From assembly GCF_015595035.1 (NCBI RefSeq), contig NZ_JADNRN010000001.1, positions 62,001 to 126,000 of the forward strand: DNA of 64,000 nucleotides, in the 5' to 3' direction. Origin of the DNA: Marinibium conchae. Its GTDB lineage: Bacteria > Pseudomonadota > Gammaproteobacteria > Enterobacterales > Alteromonadaceae. Each line of letters opens with the position of its first letter. Positions within the stretch are counted from its first letter, which is position 1. Position numbers and translations under genes: made by a program. The notes below the pieces were generated by a model. It was given only the letters and a program-made list of their open reading frames with translations. It was not told the DNA's origin and ran no database searches. Shown here one piece after another: positions 42,101-51,653 of the stretch.

Positions 42101-42733
42101 ATGGCGCAAAGAGATTACGTGGCCCGAGGCCAGAAGAAAAAGAAAGCAAATCCCCCAAAGCGCAGTCAGCAGGTTGTGCCGTGGTTCAAAGTATTATTGG
42201 CTATATTGGTGGTGGTAGTATTCGTCATCGGGCTTTTTTATCTTAAAAATAGCAATGTAGGTGCGACCAACAATGATGTAGACACTGAAACCGTTTCGTC
42301 TGCCATCGATGCAAAGCCAGGTGAAGTAAAGTCTCCATCTTCGGCGATTGCTGTGCCTACGAATAAGTCTACGAGTGATACTGAAACCACTGATTCAACC
42401 GCCATTCCGGAACTAGGAGATGAGGAGTGGGAATTCATCGAGGGGCTGCCGTCTTATTCAGTTGAAGTGGATGTTGAGGAGATGCCAGATACTGGCGAAA
42501 CTTGGAATGTGCGTTGTGGCTCCTTCCGCGAGCTAGAGCGAGCAAATAATATGCGAGCAAGCATCGCTATGCTTGGTTATGAACCGCAAATGAAGAAGAG
42601 CAATAATTCAAATGGAACATGGCATGTCGTTTTCATCGGGCCTTACGATATGAAGCGAAAAGCGGATTTCGACCGAGGGAAACTGGTAAAAGGTGGGCTT
42701 CGCACCTGTCAAGTTTGGAAAATTTGGGATTAA
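42101..42733 (+). CDS. ftsN: Cell division protein FtsN (SPOR domain), short form
   Basis: A 210-residue bitopic divisome protein. It starts MAQRDYV, identical to E. coli FtsN, followed by a basic cytoplasmic tail (RGQKKKKANPPKRSQQ), one membrane helix (about 27-48), a Ser/Thr/Asp-rich linker and a C-terminal SPOR domain (about 133-210; TWNVRCGSFRELERANNMRASIAMLGYEP). SPOR binds denuded glycan strands at the septum. The acidic EWEFIEGLPSYSVEVDVEEMPD segment (about 108-128) probably corresponds to the essential E-type motif. The long Gln-rich linker of E. coli FtsN (319 residues) is missing. hslV follows 83 bp downstream, as in E. coli. Confidence 0.93.
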   Translation: MAQRDYVARGQKKKKANPPKRSQQVVPWFKVLLAILVVVVFVIGLFYLKNSNVGATNNDVDTETVSSAIDAKPGEVKSPSSAIAVPTNKSTSDTETTDSTAIPELGDEEWEFIEGLPSYSVEVDVEEMPDTGETWNVRCGSFRELERANNMRASIAMLGYEPQMKKSNNSNGTWHVVFIGPYDMKRKADFDRGKLVKGGLRTCQVWKIWD

Positions 42734-42816
42734 ACTAAAGCTCTCTTGAATTAAACGTATCTTGCCCCACATATACCCTACTAGCTGAAATTGTCAGCAT
42801 CTTATCAGGAGTATAC

Positions 42817-43341
42817 ATGACCACTATTGTTTCTGTTCGCCGCGGCAATCAAGTTGTTATTGCCGGTGACGGCCAAGTCTCTCTTGGCAACACGGTAATG
42901 AAGGGTAATGCAAAGAAAGTTCGCCGCCTTTATAACAATAAGGTGCTTGCCGGTTTTGCAGGGGGCACCGCAGATGCTTTTACCTTATTCGAACGTTTCG
43001 AATCAAAGCTTGAGATGCACCAAGGTCATCTGACCAAAGCTGCAGTTGAGCTAGCCAAAGATTGGCGAACAGACCGCATGCTACGCAAATTGGAAGCGCT
43101 GCTGGCTGTTGCTGATCACAGTGCCTCATTGGTTATCACGGGTAACGGAGATGTAATCCAACCAGAGCAAGACCTCATTGCCATTGGTTCCGGAGGACCC
43201 TTTGCCCAAGCTGCTGCAACCGCGTTATTGGGCAATACTGAGCTTAGCGCCAGTGACATCGCTCAAAAAAGCCTTACGATTGCTGGTGATATCTGCGTAT
43301 TCACCAATCATAGTCATACAGTTGAACTTCTGGAGTACTAG
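42817..43341 (+). CDS. hslV: ATP-dependent protease subunit HslV
   Basis: A 174-residue proteasome-like peptidase (E. coli 176). The N-terminal nucleophile is Thr2 after Met removal ([10 protein letters not shown]), with [22 protein letters not shown] and [15 protein letters not shown] as signature segments. It forms a dodecamer capped by HslU. AGGAG lies before ATG 42817. hslU starts 85 bp downstream. Confidence 0.97.
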   Translation: MTTIVSVRRGNQVVIAGDGQVSLGNTVMKGNAKKVRRLYNNKVLAGFAGGTADAFTLFERFESKLEMHQGHLTKAAVELAKDWRTDRMLRKLEALLAVADHSASLVITGNGDVIQPEQDLIAIGSGGPFAQAAATALLGNTELSASDIAQKSLTIAGDICVFTNHSHTVELLEY

Positions 43342-43347
43342 TAGTTT

Positions 43348-43366
43348 GCTCGTTTACTGAACGAGC
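43348..43366 (+). other. Intercistronic hairpin in hslVU
   Basis: GCTCGTT (43348-43354) pairs with AACGAGC (43360-43366) around TACTG, a few bases after the hslV stop. No T run follows. It may protect the hslV 3' end or adjust the hslV:hslU ratio. Confidence 0.5.
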
Positions 43367-43426
43367 CTCGCTCCATATGCAGAGTGCTCAGTCGCCTGCA
43401 AGCTAACAAAATTTAAGGTAAATATT

Positions 43427-44755
43427 ATGTCAGAAATGACTCCTAGAGAGATTGTACACGCATTAGACCGTCATATTATTGGGCAGGCAGATGCCAAAAA
43501 GGCTGTGTCGATAGCCCTAAGAAATCGTTGGCGTAGAATGCAGCTTGACCCTGAACTTCGTCAAGAGGTGACGCCTAAAAACATTCTGATGATAGGTCCG
43601 ACAGGTGTTGGTAAAACTGAAATAGCGCGTCGATTGGCGAAGCTTGCGAATGCACCCTTTATTAAAGTTGAAGCGACCAAGTTCACTGAAGTGGGCTATG
43701 TGGGCAAAGAAGTTGAAACTATTATTCGTGACCTAGCCGATATCGCTGTCAAGATGACCAAAGAGGAAGCATCTAAAAAGGTGAAGTATCGTGCCGAGGA
43801 AGCGGCAGAAGATCGTATTCTTGATATTTTATTACCTCCAGCTCAAAGTCTTAATGGTGAAGCTGAGAGCAATCCTGATAAAGGTACGCGCCAAGTTTTT
43901 CGTAAGAAATTGCGCGAAGGTCAGCTAGATGACAAGGAGATCGAAATTGATGTTTCATTGCCACAAATGGGCGTTGAAATAATGGCTCCGCCCGGAATGG
44001 AGGAAATGACAAATCAATTACAGGGGATGTTCCAAAATCTGTCTGGCGGTCAAAAGAAAAAGAAAAAGCTGAAAATCAAAGAAGCTTTCAAGCTCTTAGT
44101 TGAAGAAGAGTCGGCTAAGTTGGTTAATCAAGAAGATTTAAAAGAAAATGCAATTGAGTCGCTTGAGCAAAATGGTATCGTGTTTATCGATGAGATTGAT
44201 AAGATTTGTAAGAGAGAAGGAAACCACTCTGGTGATGTATCAAGGGAAGGCGTTCAGCGCGACCTTCTGCCCCTAGTCGAAGGTTCAACGGTTTCGACAA
44301 AACATGGCATGGTTAAAACAGATCATATTTTGTTTATTGCCTCAGGGGCTTTTCAGATGGCTAAGCCATCCGACCTTATTCCAGAGTTGCAAGGACGACT
44401 TCCAATCCGCGTTGAATTAGCAGCACTTCGAGTTGAGGATTTTGTGAGAATACTCACCGAGCCAAATGCCTCGCTAACTCAGCAGTACCAAGCGCTTCTC
44501 AAAACAGAAGGTGTAGATGTGGAGTTCACAAGCTCGGGTATTCAAAGGATCGCCGAGGTTGCGTGGCAGGTGAATGAAAAAACTGAAAATATAGGTGCGA
44601 GACGTTTGTACACAGTTCTCGAGCGTTTAATGGAAGACATTTCTTTTGAAGCGAGCGATAAAGCGGGTGAGTCACTGGTGGTGGATGACGCGTATGTCAA
44701 TCAACATTTAGAAAATTTAGCAGAAAATGAAGACTTAAGCAGATTTATACTGTAG
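43427..44755 (+). CDS. hslU: ATP-dependent protease ATPase subunit HslU
   Basis: A 442-residue AAA+ unfoldase (E. coli 443) that unfolds substrates for HslV. Walker A is [16 protein letters not shown], pore loop [10 protein letters not shown], Walker [12 protein letters not shown], sensor segment [28 protein letters not shown] and the sensor-2 [12 protein letters not shown]. The inserted I domain is about 105-240. The C-terminal SRFIL end that docks into HslV is similar to that in E. coli. A terminator follows at 44893-44930. Confidence 0.97.
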   Translation: MSEMTPREIVHALDRHIIGQADAKKAVSIALRNRWRRMQLDPELRQEVTPKNILMIGPTGVGKTEIARRLAKLANAPFIKVEATKFTEVGYVGKEVETIIRDLADIAVKMTKEEASKKVKYRAEEAAEDRILDILLPPAQSLNGEAESNPDKGTRQVFRKKLREGQLDDKEIEIDVSLPQMGVEIMAPPGMEEMTNQLQGMFQNLSGGQKKKKKLKIKEAFKLLVEEESAKLVNQEDLKENAIESLEQNGIVFIDEIDKICKREGNHSGDVSREGVQRDLLPLVEGSTVSTKHGMVKTDHILFIASGAFQMAKPSDLIPELQGRLPIRVELAALRVEDFVRILTEPNASLTQQYQALLKTEGVDVEFTSSGIQRIAEVAWQVNEKTENIGARRLYTVLERLMEDISFEASDKAGESLVVDDAYVNQHLENLAENEDLSRFIL

Positions 44756-44892
44756 TATAGAAGATATAGCGTAAGTGTATTTATTTATACGTATACGAAT
44801 AGGGAAATCGAGAGTAACTCGGAAGTAAGTAAATACAAGATCTCTGGTCTAGTCAACCCTTGATTTTCCTAACGTTTTTTATTATTTGATTC

Positions 44893-44930
44893 AAAACCCC
44901 AAACACTCACGTATTTGGGGTTTTGTTTTT
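44893..44930. terminator. Terminator after hslU
   Basis: AAAACCCCAAA (44893-44903) pairs with TTTGGGGTTTT (44914-44924) around a 10-base loop, then GTTTTT. The A-rich left end means it could also end transcription of the peptide gene coming from 44975 on the other strand. Confidence 0.9.
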
Positions 44931-44974
44931 CTAGACTAGCCTCGGTATGCGATAGCGAGTGATTGTTTTATTGG

Positions 44975-45169
44975 TTAAGGAATTAAGTCGGTGTTTATTA
45001 TTTTGTCAATGATGCTGCGTTCCTGAAGTAACATTTGGCTCGTAAGCATACTCCACTGGTCCAAAGGATCATCGTGAATAGTTGGGTTAATTGCATAAGG
45101 TACCCGATGTCCGCCACTGACTGTAGTTTGTTCTTGTTTGCTTAACTCTCGTGTTGTTAATTGTCTCAT
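44975..45169 (-). CDS. Double-glycine leader peptide (microcin-like precursor)
   Basis: A 64-residue peptide with an N-terminal leader ending EQTTVSGG at residue 20. Its opening MRQLT..EL..VSGG has the same pattern as the microcin V leader (MRTLTLNELDSVSGG) and other C39-peptidase substrates. Cleavage after Gly20 would release a 44-residue product starting HRVPYAINP and ending NTDLIP. The product has no Cys, no Gly-rich stretch and about three net negative charges, unlike most class II microcins. GGAG lies five bases before the ATG. The exporter operon with a C39 peptidase is at 51421-55153 on the same strand, with tamAB in between. No immunity gene was recognised. It could be a bacteriocin or a secreted signal. 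Confidence 0.75.
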   Translation of the reverse strand: MRQLTTRELSKQEQTTVSGGHRVPYAINPTIHDDPLDQWSMLTSQMLLQERSIIDKIINTDLIP

Positions 45170-45212
45170 GTTGTCTCCGAATATTTGGACTGTGCTGAGG
45201 GCGGTAAAGTAA

Positions 45213-45281
45213 TCTAGGCCAGTCTTGAAGATAGCCTAGATCATCACCATCCTTGGTGTGTCGTCTGTTTCCTTACAGACA
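45213..45281. promoter_or_regulatory. Structured region upstream of the leader peptide gene
   Basis: Three inverted repeats lie in a row: TCTAGGC/GCCTAGA (45213-45219, 45234-45240), CACCA/TGGTG (about 45246-45259) and GTCTGT/ACAGAC (45264-45269, 45276-45281). They are 45-110 bp before the peptide start and 210-280 bp before tamA, so they could form a leader RNA or protein-binding sites for either gene. Confidence 0.35.
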
Positions 45282-45490
45282 AAACAATCATAGCTCAAGG
45301 GCACATTTGAGGGCACTGTACTTTGAGGCAGAATACGCGGTGGGTGCTAAAACAGTTATTAAGTCGGGTTTCAAACCTGCAAATACGAAACGATTTGCAT
45401 TGGAGTGAGTCAATATTGTCGGTGATACTGTATTGTTCGGATAAGGTAAAGGAGTTTGATATTTTAGCTTTGGTAATTAATAGGTTATTT

Positions 45491-47263
45491 GTGCGTATTT
45501 TTGTCGTTATTTGCTGCTGCTTACTCCCGCTTCATGTTTATGGAGAATGGCTTATAAAAGGTGTAGACGCCGACATTGAAAGTAATATTCGCTTACACCT
45601 AAGTGAACTTACATTACCGACCAATGACTTTGAACTCGCACAGTTTGATACGAAAGTGAAAAGCAAAGTGAATACAGCGGTAAGGGCTTTCTCGTACTAT
45701 GAAGCTACGATTGAACTTCTTGAGCTTGATTCACTATTGCTTGGTAATTCTGAACAAAAAGCGACTGTCCAAATAAGCCTCGGAAGACAGCTTGTCGTCG
45801 ACAATGTAACACTAAACATGGATGAGGCAAGCCTAAAGGCTCTCAGCCTAGCCCACTTCCCATTGCAAATAAAAAGCTTGTTAGACGAACTGCGAGCAAT
45901 GAGAGGAAAAGTTTTCAATCATGGCGATTACGAAAGAATCAAAAGTTCTGTACGGTCTTTTGCGCTCATTTTTGGTTATTTTGATTTTGAGCTATCCGAG
46001 CACAAGGTGGCAGTCCGCTCTAAGACTAGCCAAGCTAGCATTATTTGGACACTCCAATTTGGCCAACGATACAGGTTTGGAGAACTCCAATTTATTGGTG
46101 ATAAAAAGGGCATTGAGCTAGTAAACTCAGTACGTCCATTCAGTACTGGCGACTTTTTTAATCAACAGTTGTTAGGTAATTTCACTCAAGCAATGCGGCA
46201 AACTGGTTACTATGAAAGCGCTTTGGCACGGGCGAACATAGATGCTGCAAGTGACATTCAAAAGAGTGCTCACCTCGTTCCTATCGAAGTGTTGTTGAAA
46301 ACTAAACCAAGAGATACTTACCAATTTGGCGTTGGTGCGTCGACTGATTCTGGCCCTCGACTCACTTTTAATTGGGAACGTCCGTGGGTGAACTTACGAG
46401 GACACACCCTTTCGTCTGAACTCTATTTGTCGGCACCACGAAAATCGGCGGCACTCGCTTATCAAATTCCCATGGCGAACCCGCTGAACGATTTTTTGAA
46501 TATTCAATTAGGTTTTCAACAGTTGAACGAGGACCAACGAGAGAGTGATACCTTTAGCTTGGCGCTGCAGCGGCAGTTTGGGGCTGTTGAAGAGAACGAA
46601 TGGAACAAAATTGCCTTTATTCGCTATGAGTATGAGCGTTTTACGCAAGGGATAGATATCGAGCAGAGCACTCAACTGCTACTTCCTGGTGTGAGCTTCA
46701 ATCGTGTAAGAAAGCGCGGTGACCTGTTTGTAAATTGGGGCGACCGACAGCAAATAAAAATAGAAGCCGCTTCACAAGATTTATTGTCAGACATTGACCT
46801 CGTAAGAGTTACCGCTCAGACTAAATGGATTAGGAGTTTCGATAAACACCGGTTTATTTTACGTGCCGATGCGGGTGCTATTTTTGCATCAGATTTCGAA
46901 CAAGTGCCCTCTAGCCTGCGATTTTTTGCCGGCGGTGACAACAGTGTTCGGGGCTTTCAACTGAATACTATCAGTGCATCAAGGATTGATGAGTTAACGA
47001 ATCAACCAGAGCTAATTGGTGCTAAGTTTCTCAGTGTCGCCAGTACCGAATATGCTTATCAAGTAGCCGAAGCGTGGCGTGCGGCATTTTTTGTTGATGC
47101 TGGAAGCGCAAGTGATGCTCTGGGGGAGGATTTGGTATATGGCGTAGGTAGCGGTGCGCATTGGCTCTCACCTGTGGGTACCGTTAGGCTCTACATCGCT
47201 CGTGGGTTTAACGAAGAAGAGAAAACGTGGCGCTTGCACTTTTCAATAGGGCCGGGTTTATAA
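45491..47263 (+). CDS. tamA: Translocation and assembly module subunit TamA
   Basis: A 590-residue Omp85-family outer-membrane protein (E. coli TamA 577) that works with TamB in outer-membrane assembly and lipid transfer. The N-terminus is a signal peptide (VRIFVVICCCLLPLHVYG), then three POTRA domains (to about residue 245) and a C-terminal 16-strand barrel with the GGDNSVRGFQ segment typical of the conserved L6 loop region and a C-terminal LHFSIGPGL strand. The GTG at 45491 is preferred because it begins the signal peptide; a TTG at 45470 is possible and longer in-frame starts to 45323 add an unrelated stretch. tamB begins 1 bp after the stop. Confidence 0.9.
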   Translation: MRIFVVICCCLLPLHVYGEWLIKGVDADIESNIRLHLSELTLPTNDFELAQFDTKVKSKVNTAVRAFSYYEATIELLELDSLLLGNSEQKATVQISLGRQLVVDNVTLNMDEASLKALSLAHFPLQIKSLLDELRAMRGKVFNHGDYERIKSSVRSFALIFGYFDFELSEHKVAVRSKTSQASIIWTLQFGQRYRFGELQFIGDKKGIELVNSVRPFSTGDFFNQQLLGNFTQAMRQTGYYESALARANIDAASDIQKSAHLVPIEVLLKTKPRDTYQFGVGASTDSGPRLTFNWERPWVNLRGHTLSSELYLSAPRKSAALAYQIPMANPLNDFLNIQLGFQQLNEDQRESDTFSLALQRQFGAVEENEWNKIAFIRYEYERFTQGIDIEQSTQLLLPGVSFNRVRKRGDLFVNWGDRQQIKIEAASQDLLSDIDLVRVTAQTKWIRSFDKHRFILRADAGAIFASDFEQVPSSLRFFAGGDNSVRGFQLNTISASRIDELTNQPELIGAKFLSVASTEYAYQVAEAWRAAFFVDAGSASDALGEDLVYGVGSGAHWLSPVGTVRLYIARGFNEEEKTWRLHFSIGPGL

Positions 47264-47264
47264 T

Positions 47265-50200
47265 ATGTTCAAATTCTTATCCAATCGGTCTTGGTTAACC
47301 AAGCTTTCATTTTTATTTTTACTGTTTTTATTCATCTTGCTTTTGTTTATTGGTGCGGTCTTGTCGCCATTTGGAACCCGTTTTGTAATAAGCCAAGTGA
47401 ACAAAGCAGAACTTGGTGCGGCAATCTCCTATGAAAGCGGAAGTTTACTTAGCGAACTGTCACTGAGCAAAGTGAGCTATAAGCAGGAAGGGCTCAGTGC
47501 CACGATCGAAGATTTAAGGCTTAACTTAGGATGGGAATGCTTTTTCAAAGCAGATGTGTGCATTGAAGTGTTTTCGGTTCAAAAACTCAATGTGGTGCTT
47601 TCCCCACAGCCTGAAAATGCTAATTCGGACACACCAACTAACACATATATTGAGTTACCCTTTGCATTTTCTGCTCCCAATATTTCAATTGCTGAAGTTG
47701 AAATACGTCAACAAAACATAGAGTTGTTAAAACTGCAAGAACTAGACTTGAGTGTTGAGTTCGAGAAGGTGTTAACCATTGATAGACTCAGACTTGGTGC
47801 TGCGCGCTTCTTTGTAAAGCCTTCACCAAGTGATACCGAAGCTCAGGAAAATACGCCTAAGTTGGACACACCTAGCAATCGGCAATGGATTGAAAATTTA
47901 GCTAAGTACAAATACGACCCGATTGAAATCCCGCAACTGTTTATTCCGATAAATGCAGAGCTGTTAAACCTCGAAGTGTTGGATGTTTGTGCTGTGGAGC
48001 AAGAGCAGGGCTCTCAACAAAATACTTATTGTATGGAGTCACTAAGGGCAACTATTGGATTGCAGAAACAGCATGTTGTTGCGAGCGTCAATGTAAATGG
48101 TGTTGCGGACAAAAGTGACACAGCACTTTTTGAAAACTTTAACGCGTCACTTAGCGTTGATCTCAAACTGAGTAAAGCCATAGCTCACGATATTAAACTG
48201 TCGATATCGCCACAATCCGCCTCACAACAGAATGAATCTCTCGAGCTTAAGGCAAAAGGGAATTTAAAAAATTCAAGCCTTTCCATGCGCTTTGGAAGCA
48301 AGCTAGAACCTGACTTAACACTTAATTATGCATCAAATTTTAGCTCAAAAAATTTACCACTTGATGTGAATGTCACATTTTTAGGTGTGTCCCCAAATGC
48401 GCTCAGTTTTGTTGAATCTATGGCAATCGATGGCCTGCAGCAACAGATGGAAAGACTAGTTGGTGTGTCCGGATTAAATGCGAGCCTTAAAGGAAACATG
48501 ACAAACTATGCATTAAATGCCGACTTTTACACCAAAAATGAAGCAAACCAACTTTTTGGTGTACAAAAGATTTCGCTACATGCCTCTATAAAACCAAGTG
48601 ATCCAAATGCGTTGGCAATCCTCAATAAGCTCAACATTGAGGGTGCTCTCGGCCGACTGCATTACCACGGTGCTGCGATTATCGAAGGTCAAAATCAAGG
48701 TCGACATTTAAATCTTAAGGGCAATATGAGCTTAGACGGTGTCGACGTCTCCTACTTCAGTGATGAACTATCGGGGAAAGTATCGGGCAAGATCCCACAC
48801 GACCTGAGCATTGGGCAAGATACACAGTGGGGCAGCATTAAAGGTTCAAAATTGGAAGGTAACTGGTTCGACACTAGTTTCAGTTTACAGGCAGACACGG
48901 CGCTAAAGCAGAACGGAACGATTCAAATTCAAAAGCTGCTACTTCAACAGGCGAGCGACAACACAATTGAGTTGAGCGGCCAGCTGTTGTCAAATAAAGC
49001 GAACAAGCTTGTGGCAAGTGCCATAGACGGCACTTTAAATAGCCAGTTAGCTGAGCTTGAGGACTCGCAAATTGCTGAGGCAATTGAAGATAACCAAGCT
49101 CGGTTAAGTTTCGACATTGATATCGCGAACGCATCGCTTTTATATCCTAAACTGGCAGGCCAAGCGCTGATATCAGGAAATATTACAGGGCCCGTTGAAG
49201 CGCCACAAATAGTGTTCGACGGTAGGGGGGAAAGTCTCGAATTTGAAAATAATCAAGTTGGTTATTTTACACTGAACGGGGATATTAACCTCGACAATAA
49301 GTTGCGCTCGAAGCTAGCAATATCTCTAAGCCGTATTTCGAGCGGTGATATATCTATTCCAAAAGTGGCTTTGGTAATTGATGGTGATGAAGACCGTCAG
49401 AATGTGAATTTTTCAATACCAGAGGGTGACTTCAAAACTGAACAGAGCTTCTCCGGAAGCATCGAAAAACTGCAAAGTGATACTCAGTGGCGGGGAAGCT
49501 GGCAAAAGGGTCAACTGTCATCGAAGCCGATAGACTTAGCGCTTCAGTCTGCACCTGAAATAGTGTTGGGGCTTTCCCCCTTTGAATTCTCTATCGACGC
49601 TCACTGTTGGAAGGGGCGAAGCGATTCAATTTGCATCGATGAACTTAAGGCTTCCACGAGTGAAGCGAAGGCCAAATTGACTCTTCATTACAATGTGACA
49701 GAGCTATTGCTCGGCTTGCTACCAGAATTAGATAAAGCTAAATCGGATATGGGCTTAACTGCTTTGGTTGATCTTGCCTGGAGCGAGCAGGCAGGAGCGA
49801 AGATAGACGCTAAGATCGAATCAATAGATTCTATGCTGTCGTCGCAAGGCAGTAGCGTCAACATTAATACACTCAGTATCAACACCCGTGGTGATGCACA
49901 AACCTTAAAGTCTAGCGTATTTATGAGCAGTGATACGCTTGGTAACGTTGAACTGTCCAGCGAGCTTAGTAAAGCTGATCAGCAATACTGGCATAAAGGT
50001 CAAATTGGTGTGTCCCAATTGCGCTTAAATGAACTTGAAAATTTGATTGAGAATCTACAAGAGCTCAAGGGAACACTGAACTCTCGGCTCGATTTTGATG
50101 GACCACTGGCGAAGCCTAAATTATATGGTTTTGTCGAACTCAACGGGGGAGCGATCGGAGTGAGTGAGCTTCCTATGTTACTTTCAGATGTGAATCAACG

Positions 50201-51314
50201 TATTGAGTTCGATGAATATGATGCTCAGTTCGATGGGTCATTTCTATTAAGTGAAACGCTTTCTCAAAGAGCAAAGGCTACTGATATGCAAGCAACTGGA
50301 CGAGGTCGAATCAGCGGTAAACTGACTTATGCAGATGCATTAAGCATCAACGCGAACATTTCAGGCAATGAGTTAGGAATTGAGTATGAAAGTTATCGCT
50401 TTCGAGTTTCTCCAAACGTTGATATTTCTCTGGAACCTGACTTCGTCAAGGTGTCTGGTGATATCAATATTCCTTATGCGAAGGTGAAAGTAAAAACACT
50501 TCCGAAGAGCGCGAAATCGCCTAATCGCGATATTGTCGTTATTGATGAGGAGAAAAAGCCAAGCGCCTCGCCACTGCCTCTGAGCGCGGATCTGAACATT
50601 AAAGTAGATGAATTGGAGAAAGGTGAAGTTCGTATCGATGCGCTCGACCTAAAGGCGCAACTTAGCGGAAATCTGAATGTAAAAGTGGATGATGATAATA
50701 CCCGTGTGAATGGCTTAGTTAGAATACTTAAAGGGGATTATGAAGCCTATTCTCAAGTCTTACAGATTCGTAAAGGGGATATCACCTTCAGTGGGCAGCC
50801 CGACGTACCTTCATTTGATATTGAAGCGATAAGAAACCCTTTGAATACCGCAGATAATGTGATTGCTGGCATTCAAGTTAGCGGTAACGCGCTGCAACCG
50901 AAAGTCGATTTGTTCAGTGAGCCAAGCATGGAACAAGCAAGGCAGTTATCTTATTTGATCGGTGGTACCGACATTGGTTCGAGCAGTGGTGGTAGCAGCG
51001 ACTCCAATACCGTGCTAGTGAATGCGCTAGTGAGTTATGGGGTAGGAAAAAGTGAAAATGGACTGGGCGGCTTAGGGCGTTCTTTGGGTGTTGAAGACCT
51101 TAACCTTAAAACTGCAGGCCAAGGCAACGATACAAGAGTAGAACTATCAGGTGAGTTAGCTAAGGGTGTCCGAGTAACCTATGGTGTCGGTGTCTTTGAG
51201 TCAATCAGTGAGGTGCGCGTGCAATATCAATTGCTCCCTCAGCTTTATCTAGAGGCCGTGAGCGGTGCATCCAATACTCTTGATTTATATTATCAAATCA
51301 GTAGTAAAGACTAA
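47265..51314 (+). CDS. tamB: Translocation and assembly module subunit TamB
   Basis: A 1349-residue AsmA-superfamily protein (E. coli 1259). One N-terminal membrane helix (about 13-36) anchors it in the inner membrane; the rest is a long periplasmic beta-rich groove predicted to bridge to TamA and carry phospholipid. The C-terminal DUF490 domain (about 1000-1349) contains SGKLTYADALSINANISGNEL, VNGLVRILKGDYEAYSQVLQIRKGDITFSG and QARQLSYLIGG, and ends with a strand-like LDLYYQISSKD that would meet TamA. It is translationally coupled to tamA. The export operon converges on its 3' end, with the short gap 51315-51420. Confidence 0.92.
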   Translation: MFKFLSNRSWLTKLSFLFLLFLFILLLFIGAVLSPFGTRFVISQVNKAELGAAISYESGSLLSELSLSKVSYKQEGLSATIEDLRLNLGWECFFKADVCIEVFSVQKLNVVLSPQPENANSDTPTNTYIELPFAFSAPNISIAEVEIRQQNIELLKLQELDLSVEFEKVLTIDRLRLGAARFFVKPSPSDTEAQENTPKLDTPSNRQWIENLAKYKYDPIEIPQLFIPINAELLNLEVLDVCAVEQEQGSQQNTYCMESLRATIGLQKQHVVASVNVNGVADKSDTALFENFNASLSVDLKLSKAIAHDIKLSISPQSASQQNESLELKAKGNLKNSSLSMRFGSKLEPDLTLNYASNFSSKNLPLDVNVTFLGVSPNALSFVESMAIDGLQQQMERLVGVSGLNASLKGNMTNYALNADFYTKNEANQLFGVQKISLHASIKPSDPNALAILNKLNIEGALGRLHYHGAAIIEGQNQGRHLNLKGNMSLDGVDVSYFSDELSGKVSGKIPHDLSIGQDTQWGSIKGSKLEGNWFDTSFSLQADTALKQNGTIQIQKLLLQQASDNTIELSGQLLSNKANKLVASAIDGTLNSQLAELEDSQIAEAIEDNQARLSFDIDIANASLLYPKLAGQALISGNITGPVEAPQIVFDGRGESLEFENNQVGYFTLNGDINLDNKLRSKLAISLSRISSGDISIPKVALVIDGDEDRQNVNFSIPEGDFKTEQSFSGSIEKLQSDTQWRGSWQKGQLSSKPIDLALQSAPEIVLGLSPFEFSIDAHCWKGRSDSICIDELKASTSEAKAKLTLHYNVTELLLGLLPELDKAKSDMGLTALVDLAWSEQAGAKIDAKIESIDSMLSSQGSSVNINTLSINTRGDAQTLKSSVFMSSDTLGNVELSSELSKADQQYWHKGQIGVSQLRLNELENLIENLQELKGTLNSRLDFDGPLAKPKLYGFVELNGGAIGVSELPMLLSDVNQRIEFDEYDAQFDGSFLLSETLSQRAKATDMQATGRGRISGKLTYADALSINANISGNELGIEYESYRFRVSPNVDISLEPDFVKVSGDINIPYAKVKVKTLPKSAKSPNRDIVVIDEEKKPSASPLPLSADLNIKVDELEKGEVRIDALDLKAQLSGNLNVKVDDDNTRVNGLVRILKGDYEAYSQVLQIRKGDITFSGQPDVPSFDIEAIRNPLNTADNVIAGIQVSGNALQPKVDLFSEPSMEQARQLSYLIGGTDIGSSSGGSSDSNTVLVNALVSYGVGKSENGLGGLGRSLGVEDLNLKTAGQGNDTRVELSGELAKGVRVTYGVGVFESISEVRVQYQLLPQLYLEAVSGASNTLDLYYQISSKD

Positions 51315-51342
51315 TCATGCATGCCGAGACCAATAGGGCTCA

Positions 51343-51360
51343 GACCTGAACGAACAGGTC
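51343..51360. other. Hairpin between convergent tamB and LuxR-type gene
   Basis: GACCTG (51343-51348) pairs with CAGGTC (51355-51360) around AACGAA. There is no T run on either strand, so termination activity is uncertain. It is the only palindrome in the 106-bp gap. Confidence 0.35.
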
Positions 51361-51420
51361 CCAGCGCACTTGTGAGCTTCGTAAATGCCCAAGACACTAT
51401 TCGCTTAAAAACAGTGACTA

Positions 51421-51642
51421 TCAAGCTGCTTCTTTGTAGCGGTCCCTGTAGTAATTGGCAATTAGAGATGTTCGATTATGTATATTCAGTTTTTTATAAA
51501 TATTTGCACAGTGAAACTTTACAGTACGTTCACTAATATACAATTCGTTTGCGATTGCTTTATTTGATAGGCCGTCGATTACCTTCAAGGCAATTTCTTT
51601 TTCTCTTCTGGACAGGCTGTGTAACATGCTTATGGTATTCAT
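51421..51642 (-). CDS. Single-domain LuxR/GerE-type DNA-binding protein
   Basis: A 73-residue protein that is almost entirely one LuxR-type helix-turn-helix (about residues 9-65; LSRREKEIALKVIDGLSNKAIANELYISERTVKFHCANIYKKL). There is no receiver or ligand domain. It starts 11 bp after the stop of the ABC transporter and is the last gene of the export operon. Stand-alone GerE-type proteins can activate or repress their own operon; the inverted repeat at 55234-55274 is a possible target. That role is inferred from position. Confidence 0.88.
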   Translation of the reverse strand: MNTISMLHSLSRREKEIALKVIDGLSNKAIANELYISERTVKFHCANIYKKLNIHNRTSLIANYYRDRYKEAA

Positions 51643-51653
51643 CAGTATTTTCC

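Noticed and set aside
51321-51536. A plus-strand frame over the tamB-LuxR junction, considered as another precursor peptide
   Set aside because: It has no leader pattern and overlaps the LuxR-type gene on the opposite strand, whose domain is clear.
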